DNA from: Pirellulales bacterium
GTDB taxonomy: Bacteria; Planctomycetota; Planctomycetia; Pirellulales; PALSA-1355
NCBI GenBank assembly: GCA_022844125.1
Contig: JALHMI010000004.1
Span: 374,393-438,392 of the forward strand
Direction of reading: 5' to 3'
Length of the DNA stretch: 64,000 bases
Shown one piece after another: positions 58,791 to 64,000 of this stretch. Each line of letters begins with the position of its first letter. Within the stretch, counting starts at the first letter, position 1. Both the position numbers and the translations under genes were made by a program. Below the pieces are notes generated by a model. The model saw only the letters and a program-made list of their open reading frames with translations, had not been told where the DNA came from and did not search any database.

Positions 58791-59741
58791 GGTGCAACGG
58801 AACTGACGAAAGTTAGCTCGGGCGAACATGGGACGAACTCCTGCGCCAGGGAAGGCGTTTCCAGATGTGTCGACCCAATGCTACACGCCAGCGTCAAGCC
58901 GCGCTCTCAGTCGCACAACTTCGTATCCGCTCCCCTGCTCGTGCAAGCAGCCACGAACCGCGGGTGCGCCGCCGCGCTAACTGCTGAACCGCTTGGACCC
59001 TGCGTGCGATAGCTCAGCGCTGCTGCCGCGGCGTGGCGGCCGGCGGGCCGCAAACACTCTGTGCCGGTCGGATAAGCGGGGCAGGTTTTGCCGCCGCACT
59101 AGACACGTTCGCACGCAGAACGGCTCCCGCTGCATAGAAGTCCACCAGCGACGGCGGCTGCCAGTGGGCGACAAGCGTTGCACTTGCCTTGGCGCCGATG
59201 TCTGGCCGAGAAGGTGCGCCGCAGCGGCTGCGCGAACGACGCTTTCCCACGGCGCTCGGTGCACGGCCGAGGCACGCCGGCTCCCGCGGACGACTCAAAT
59301 AGAACGCCTTCTGAAGTACGTTGCTCATAGGGATTGATCCCAGCGACTTGCCCCGCCGCTCTTGGGCCCGCCGCCTGCATAGCATTCGGCATGCCGACAG
59401 CACGCCGGCCGGATCCTGAAACTGCCGAACATGCTGTTCCGTGCGTCAATCTGCAGTTGTCTACCAACGAATAAACCCCTCTGAACGCCGCAGTTCCTGG
59501 CTGTTGCCCGCCGCCGCAGGGCGGCTGGTCAGAAAAACGCCAAGTTGCCCGTCCAATGGGCAGCAGCACGTAGGGGCGCAAAAATTTCTAAGTGCTTGCG
59601 CGGAAGAATTTACAACGATTCGCAGCGGTTCGGACAATCGGCACGGCGATTGCTTTTAGCCCGCAGTCGAAACGCACACCGACCCAAATCGCTTGGCAGG
59701 CGTACTAGGAAATTGAAAATCACCCCTCTTGGAGACTGATG
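58791..59741. other. Long gene-poor region
   Basis: About 950 bases. Several open frames exist on both strands (up to 160 codons, 59099-59581 minus), but none has a binding site, a recognised fold or a sensible composition. No tRNA, RNase P, SRP or 6S-like core was recognised by eye. It should hold the promoters of the secreted protein and the small gene that follows. Confidence 0.45.
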
Positions 59742-59912
59742 ATGACTGTCAGCACGAAGGAAAGAAGAACTCAGCCCATGGGTCGCGAAGTTGCGCGCCG
59801 TCAGGCCTCGGTCCGCAATAGCTGGACCCCGGGTGAACGTCGCGAACGCGCTCGTCAGGCTTCGGCCCAGATCAGCCTGCTGTGGGCGATGATCCAACCC
59901 TGTAATCGTTAA
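59742..59912 (+). CDS. Small basic protein (56 residues)
   Basis: A short reading frame from ATG 59742 to TAA 59912. GGAG at 59731-59734 is 7 bases upstream (ATG 59739 at 4 bases is an alternative). The product contains two similar short segments, EVARRQASVRNSW and RRERARQASAQISLLW, linked by TPGE, and ends IQPCNR. It is basic and helical in appearance, with no signal peptide. Its binding site is better than for most ORFs of this size in the window, so I think it is real. Function unknown. It lies convergent with ggt, 29 bases from its stop. Confidence 0.6.
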   Translation: MTVSTKERRTQPMGREVARRQASVRNSWTPGERRERARQASAQISLLWAMIQPCNR

Positions 59913-59940
59913 GTCGGTGAGTGCTTCGGCGCCGGCTGAA

Positions 59941-61680
59941 TTAGTAGCCGCGCGCCGCGCCGCTGATCCGTCGATCGGCGGCCGCCGTGATCTCGCCCTG
60001 CGCCGCATGGATCAAGATCGAGTGGGCGTCTCCCTGCACGGCCGGCTTCGCAAAGCGGTGCCCCATCTCCTTCAGCCGGGCAATCGCCGCGGACTGTTGC
60101 TCCAGCAGCGCCGGTTCCACGCGTACCGTTTCGGGTAGCCAGTCCTGATGCATTCGCGGAGCGTCAACCGCCTCACGAACCGGCATCCCGAACTCCGTGA
60201 CGTTCAGCACCACGCACAGCACCGTGTTGATGATCGTGCGTCCGCCGGGACTGCCCGTCACCAGCAAGTTCTTGCCGTCCTTGCGAACGATTGTCGGGCA
60301 CATCGAACTCAACATCCGCTTGCCCGGCGCGACATCGTTCGCTGGCGTGCCGATGCGACCTTCCAGGTTCGTCACGCCGGGCAGCCAATTGAAGTCGTTC
60401 ATTTCGTCGTTGAGCAGGAACCCGCCGCCGCGCACCACGACCCGACTCCCCCAGGGGCTTTCCAGCGTATAAGTCAAACTGACGGCCGTTCGGTCCTTGT
60501 CGATCACCGAGAGGTGCGTCGTGTGCTCGCTTTCGGTCGTGATTCGAATGTCGCCGGCCAGTTCCAGACTCGGCGTCGCCCGCCGAGGATTGATCGTCGC
60601 CGCCAGCTTCTTCGCATATGCCTTATCGAGTAGCCGGGGCGGAATCTCGTTCACGGCCGGGTCGCCGAGGAATGCCGCCCGATCGCGAAACGCCCGCTTC
60701 ATGCTCTCGATCACCAGGTGCAGCGTTTCCGGCGACCAGCGTCCCTGCGCTCTCAGATCGAAGTTCTCCAGGATGTTCAGCGCCTCGACGAGCGCCGTCC
60801 CACCGGACGAGGAGGGCGGAACGGCCATGATCTCGTAGCCGCGGAAGGTTCCCCGCAGTGGCACCCGTTCCACCGGTTGGTAGGCCGCGAGGTCCTTCGC
60901 CGTAATGAGGCCGCCGCCGCGCTGCATTTCCGCAGCGATCAGCTCCGCCGTCTCACCCTGATAGAACCCATCCGGCCCCTGCTCGGCAATCCGCTCAAGC
61001 ACCGCCGCCAGCTCCGGCTGCACAAGCCGCTCACCAGTTCGCCATTTGCTCCCATCTGCTTTACCGAATGCCCGACGAAACTCCGCGAACGCTGTAGCCG
61101 GGGTTTGTGAGCCCGGTGCACGATCCTCGCGCGGCGTATCGGCGAGCGTCTCGTTTAGATCGGCAGCGAGCGCCGCATCGACGGCGAAGCCATCCCGCGC
61201 CAGCGCCACCGCCGGTTCGATGAGCTGTTTCCACGAGAGCTTTCCGAACCGCCCGTGCGCGAGCGCGAGTCCGCGCACCGTGCCCGGCACGCCCACGCGC
61301 CGGTGAGCGGCGCGACCGGACTTTTCGACGAACATGTCGCGCGTGGCCGCGGCGGGCGCGACTTCGCGAAAATCAAACACCGCCGAGCCTTCCGCATCGT
61401 CGGGCACAACCAGCATGTAACCGCCGCCGCCAATGTTCCCCGCTGGCGGATAAGTGACGGCCAGCGCAAACGCCGTTGCCACGGCCGCGTCGACCGCGTT
61501 GCCGCCGCTTTCGAGTGCCTTCAGTCCCGCGTCCGCCGCCGGCGCACTCACGCACACCACGGCGCCATTGCGGCAGCGAACCGTATCGTTCCCCCGGACC
61601 GGCAGCGGCCAGAACGTGATCGCAACCACCGCCAGCAACAGAAACTCTCGGCGCGCCGACTTCATCCGCGGGTTCGTCAT
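59941..61680 (-). CDS. ggt: Gamma-glutamyltransferase
   Basis: A 579-residue secreted GGT. After a signal peptide (REFLLLAVVAITFWPLPVRG) comes the large-subunit part with PAADAGLKALESGGNAVDAA, IGGGGYMLVV and GVPGTVRGLALAHGRFGKLS. Autocleavage and catalysis depend on Thr387 in EHTTHLSVID. The small subunit then has WGSRVVVRGGGFLLNDEMND, RMLSSMCPTIV and the oxyanion loop GSPGGRTIINT. It hydrolyses or transfers the gamma-glutamyl group of glutathione in the periplasm. The size and motif order are those of the family. ATG 61680 is used; ATG 61665 is an alternative. Confidence 0.95.
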   Translation of the reverse strand: MTNPRMKSARREFLLLAVVAITFWPLPVRGNDTVRCRNGAVVCVSAPAADAGLKALESGGNAVDAAVATAFALAVTYPPAGNIGGGGYMLVVPDDAEGSAVFDFREVAPAAATRDMFVEKSGRAAHRRVGVPGTVRGLALAHGRFGKLSWKQLIEPAVALARDGFAVDAALAADLNETLADTPREDRAPGSQTPATAFAEFRRAFGKADGSKWRTGERLVQPELAAVLERIAEQGPDGFYQGETAELIAAEMQRGGGLITAKDLAAYQPVERVPLRGTFRGYEIMAVPPSSSGGTALVEALNILENFDLRAQGRWSPETLHLVIESMKRAFRDRAAFLGDPAVNEIPPRLLDKAYAKKLAATINPRRATPSLELAGDIRITTESEHTTHLSVIDKDRTAVSLTYTLESPWGSRVVVRGGGFLLNDEMNDFNWLPGVTNLEGRIGTPANDVAPGKRMLSSMCPTIVRKDGKNLLVTGSPGGRTIINTVLCVVLNVTEFGMPVREAVDAPRMHQDWLPETVRVEPALLEQQSAAIARLKEMGHRFAKPAVQGDAHSILIHAAQGEITAAADRRISGAARGY

Positions 61681-61784
61681 CGATGCATCTTTGTGAAAGA
61701 GAAAGTTGCAGTTCGGCCACCAAGGATAGGCCCTCGCGATTCACGCAGCTTGGCTGCAGCATCCACGGCTCGCTGGGCGGCGTC

Positions 61785-62021
61785 TTAAAGACTGCGCACT
61801 TTCTGGACAACATTGTTGCAGATCCCGACTACCAGCACGGTCGTACCCAGGGTGAGAAACAGGCTGATAAATATGGCCCCCGCAATCGGCATCTTGGGAA
61901 ATGACGCCAAAAAGACAAACGAACCGATGCCGGTCGTCGCGGCCACTACGATCGCCACCCAGCGAAAGCGGCGAGCGATCCCGTGCATATGCTCACCCGC
62001 GTCGAATCTCTTGGCAGCCAT
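61785..62021 (-). CDS. Small membrane protein
   Basis: A 78-residue protein. MAAKRFDAGEHMHGIARRFR is a basic leader, then two hydrophobic stretches (WVAIVVAATTGIGSFVFLA; IAGAIFISLFLTLGTTVLVV) with a short loop containing SFPKMP, and a short tail. No family recognised. ATG 62021 is preferred to 62072. It is divergent from the sulfatase gene, with 54 bases between the two start codons. Confidence 0.55.
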   Translation of the reverse strand: MAAKRFDAGEHMHGIARRFRWVAIVVAATTGIGSFVFLASFPKMPIAGAIFISLFLTLGTTVLVVGICNNVVQKVRSL

Positions 62022-62075
62022 TTGGGTATACTCTTCGCTCTCTGGGGAATGCCTTGTGCAGACGCTCAACAACCT

Positions 62076-63554
62076 ATGACAACCTCCATGAAAATGCCAC
62101 TGTTTTTAGCCGCCTGCCTGCTATTGCTCGTGCCCCTGATGGCCACCGGAAGCGAGCCGCCCACGGCACAGCCCCCCAACATCGTCATCATCTTCTGCGA
62201 TGACCTGGGCTACGGCGACATCGGCTGTTTCGGCGCCAAAGGCTACGACACACCGAACCTCGACCGGATGGCCGCCGAAGGTATTCGCCTCACGCGGTTT
62301 TATGCCGCCCAGGCGGTCTGCTCCGCTTCACGCGCCGCGCTCATGACCGGCTGCTATCCCAACCGCATCGGCATCAGCGGCGCCCTCGGCCCGCAGGCCC
62401 GCATCGGAATCAACGACGAAGAGAGCACGATTGCCGAGATCGTCAAGCAGCGTGATTACGCCACCGCGGCATTCGGCAAGTGGCACCTCGGCCACCATCC
62501 GCAATTCCTCCCTGGGCGGCACGGCTTCGACCGTTACTTCGGCTTGCCATACTCGAACGACATGTGGCCGTATCATCCGGAACTGCTCAAGCTCCCGATG
62601 AATGAGCGCCGCAAGCGGTTCCCGGAACTCCCCATGATCGAAAACGATCGGGTAGTGAACGCCAACGTCACGGCCGAGGATCAAACTCATCTCACGACCT
62701 GGTACACCGAGCGGGCCGTCGAGTTCATCAACGAGAATCGCGAGCGGCCATTTTTCCTGTACCTCGCCCACAGCATGCCGCACGTGCCGCTATTCGTCAG
62801 CGATAAGTTCGCTGGCAAGACAGATCGCGGTCTATTCGGCGACGTGATCTCGGAGATCGATTGGTCGGTGGGCCAGGTGCTCGAAACGCTCAAGAAGCAC
62901 CGCCTCGATGAACGCACTCTCGTGATCTTCACGTCCGACAACGGCCCCTGGCTCAGCTACGGCGAACATTGCGGCACCGCAGGCCCACTGCGCGAAGGGA
63001 AGGGCACGAGCTGGGAGGGCGGTATTCGCGAACCGTTCGTCGCCCGCTGGACCGGCCGCATCCCGGCTGGTAGCGTTTCGAGCGAACCGGCCATGACGAT
63101 CGATTTGCTCCCGACGATCGCACATCTTGTCGGCGCCAAGCTCCCCGACAACAGGCTCGACGGCCTCGACATCTGGCCGCTCCTCTCAGGCGACTCCGCA
63201 GCCAAGAGCCCCCACAAGAATCTGTGGCACTACTACGCCGACAACGAGCTGCAGGCCGTTTCGAGCGGCCGACACAAACTCTACTTGCCGCACACCTATC
63301 GCACGCTGGCTGGTCGCGCTGGCCGCAACGACGGACTCCCCATCCCATACGAACAACGCACGCTGACCGAGCCGCAGCTTTACAATCTTGAAGCGGACAT
63401 GAGCGAGACGACCGACATCGCGGCCGCGCATCCTGACATCGTGAAGCAACTTCTGGCCGTCGCCGAAGAAGCCCGCTTCGACCTGGGCGATTCGCTGACC
63501 CAGCGTAAACCGACCGGTGCCCGTCCCGTTGGCCGCTTGCCGGCCGCTGACTAG
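62076..63554 (+). CDS. Type I sulfatase (arylsulfatase A-like), secreted
   Basis: A 492-residue S1-family sulfatase. The signal peptide has FLAACLLLLVPLMA. N-terminal metal ligands are in IIFCDDLGYGDIGCFGAKGY. The catalytic Cys is C82 in VCSASRAALMTG (CxSxR), which must be changed to formylglycine by a separate FGE enzyme not in this window. KWHLGHHP and TSDNGPWLSYGE hold further ligands. ATG 62076 follows no clear binding site; ATG 62088 is similar. Planctomycetes carry many such genes for sulfated polysaccharides. The substrate is not known. No carrageenan- or fucoidan-type cluster is seen around it. Confidence 0.93.
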   Translation: MTTSMKMPLFLAACLLLLVPLMATGSEPPTAQPPNIVIIFCDDLGYGDIGCFGAKGYDTPNLDRMAAEGIRLTRFYAAQAVCSASRAALMTGCYPNRIGISGALGPQARIGINDEESTIAEIVKQRDYATAAFGKWHLGHHPQFLPGRHGFDRYFGLPYSNDMWPYHPELLKLPMNERRKRFPELPMIENDRVVNANVTAEDQTHLTTWYTERAVEFINENRERPFFLYLAHSMPHVPLFVSDKFAGKTDRGLFGDVISEIDWSVGQVLETLKKHRLDERTLVIFTSDNGPWLSYGEHCGTAGPLREGKGTSWEGGIREPFVARWTGRIPAGSVSSEPAMTIDLLPTIAHLVGAKLPDNRLDGLDIWPLLSGDSAAKSPHKNLWHYYADNELQAVSSGRHKLYLPHTYRTLAGRAGRNDGLPIPYEQRTLTEPQLYNLEADMSETTDIAAAHPDIVKQLLAVAEEARFDLGDSLTQRKPTGARPVGRLPAAD

Positions 63555-64000
63555 CGAAGCTCGGAAGAAATAAACCGCAGAGGGAAGAGCGAGGAAAGGC
63601 TGAAGGAAGAAGCGAATCGTGGACGAGCAAAACTTTTTTTGAGCTCTCCCGCGCACGCTCCGCGCGCACACAAGAACCACACTTCTCCGGCCCGGAACCT
63701 GCGTCTTCCTCGAAGAATCTTTGATGTTCGCGCTTCGCGAGTGGGGATCCTCTGTCTTCCCTCGGCGCACTTCCGCGACCTCTGCGGTGCAGCATTTTTT
63801 CCCCTGGCCTGTTTGCGCGCTTGAAATCTTGCCAGGCTTTCTGGCAGACTCAATCCTGGTACGACGATCTGACAGAAACGTCTCGATGTGAATGCCACCG
63901 ACGCGAAGGCTGTCCCTCAGTTTGGCCTCGCAATGCGGCGGAGCAAGCGCTGCGCAGCGTGAAGAAAGGCACGCTGGCAATGCTTATGTCGAAACGTGGA
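63555..64000. other. Gene-free end of window with an inverted-repeat boundary
   Basis: No gene seen in the last 446 bases. ACCGCAGAGG (63574-63583) and CCTCTGCGGT (63780-63789) are perfect 10-base inverted arms about 196 bases apart, each followed inward by G/A-rich sequence. ACCGCAGAGG motifs mark a common dispersed repeat in several bacterial genomes, as I recall. Confidence 0.4.

Noticed and set aside
59099..59581. 160-codon minus-strand ORF in the gene-poor region
   Set aside because: No binding site, no recognised fold and composition like shadow frames nearby.

Overview
The window looks like a chromosomal segment of a planctomycete, probably of the Pirellulales. That placement is inferred from gene content: a ResB-CcsA fusion, a secreted type I sulfatase, a redoxin / cytochrome c / copper monooxygenase fusion, TadE/TadG-like proteins with a very large vWA protein, a squalene-hopene-cyclase-like protein, many signal-peptide proteins of unknown function, and high GC with scattered palindromic repeats. 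No rRNA, tRNA, CRISPR array, prophage or intact insertion sequence was found. Genes sit on both strands in short clusters, typical of core planctomycete chromosome.

Layout. 1-5.1 kb: partial secreted helical-repeat protein (-), SDR oxidoreductase (-), SIS isomerase and ROK kinase pair (+). 5.4-8.1 kb: thrC, dapB and a small hypothetical protein (-), two of them in aspartate-family amino acid synthesis. 8.5-12.6 kb: a DksA/TraR-type zinc-finger protein with a near-consensus promoter and a terminator, an Rrf2 regulator without cluster cysteines, an inositol-phosphatase-family enzyme, a thioredoxin-fold protein without its CxxC, and a DUF2007 protein. 12.6-15.7 kb: a secreted glycoside-hydrolase-like protein preceded by a kinase-like gene broken by two compensating frameshifts. 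15.8-22 kb: rpmB, gatCAB, a SAM-hydrolase-family protein and bioA (+). 22-26.4 kb: a three-gene proton-channel operon (MotA/TolQ-like protein plus two N-terminally anchored partners that share a repeated module). 26.8-28 kb: queC-queD. 28.5-31.3 kb: a small exported protein, an HTH protein with an acidic linker and C-terminal membrane anchor, and an OmpA-like lipoprotein. 31.3-36.6 kb: a chorismate-lyase-like protein, a triterpene-cyclase-like protein with an altered DxDD motif, and the redoxin/cytochrome c/monooxygenase/GAF fusion.

36.9-49.3 kb: PfkB-family sugar kinase, thpR, a lipoprotein overlapping the ResB-CcsA fusion gene, an envelope protein, aroC, holA and a DCC-type (DUF393) membrane protein. 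Intergenic gaps here (38.2-39.4, 43.8-44.1, 45.5, 47.0 kb) carry several families of short palindromic repeats. 49.3-52.7 kb: ABC-2 exporter pair and a CaCA-type cation exchanger (-). 53.1-56.7 kb: two TadE-like pseudopilin-type proteins and a vWA/TadG-like protein, ended by a hairpin. 56.9-63.6 kb: secreted alpha/beta hydrolase, secreted hypothetical protein, a 56-residue small protein, gamma-glutamyltransferase, a small membrane protein and a sulfatase. The last 450 bases hold no gene.

The least explained parts are the three-gene channel operon at 22-26.4 kb, where one uncharacterised module occurs three times across two proteins, the membrane-anchored HTH protein at 29 kb, and the palindromic repeat families. 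All functional calls rest on reading motifs in the translations; no database search was possible.
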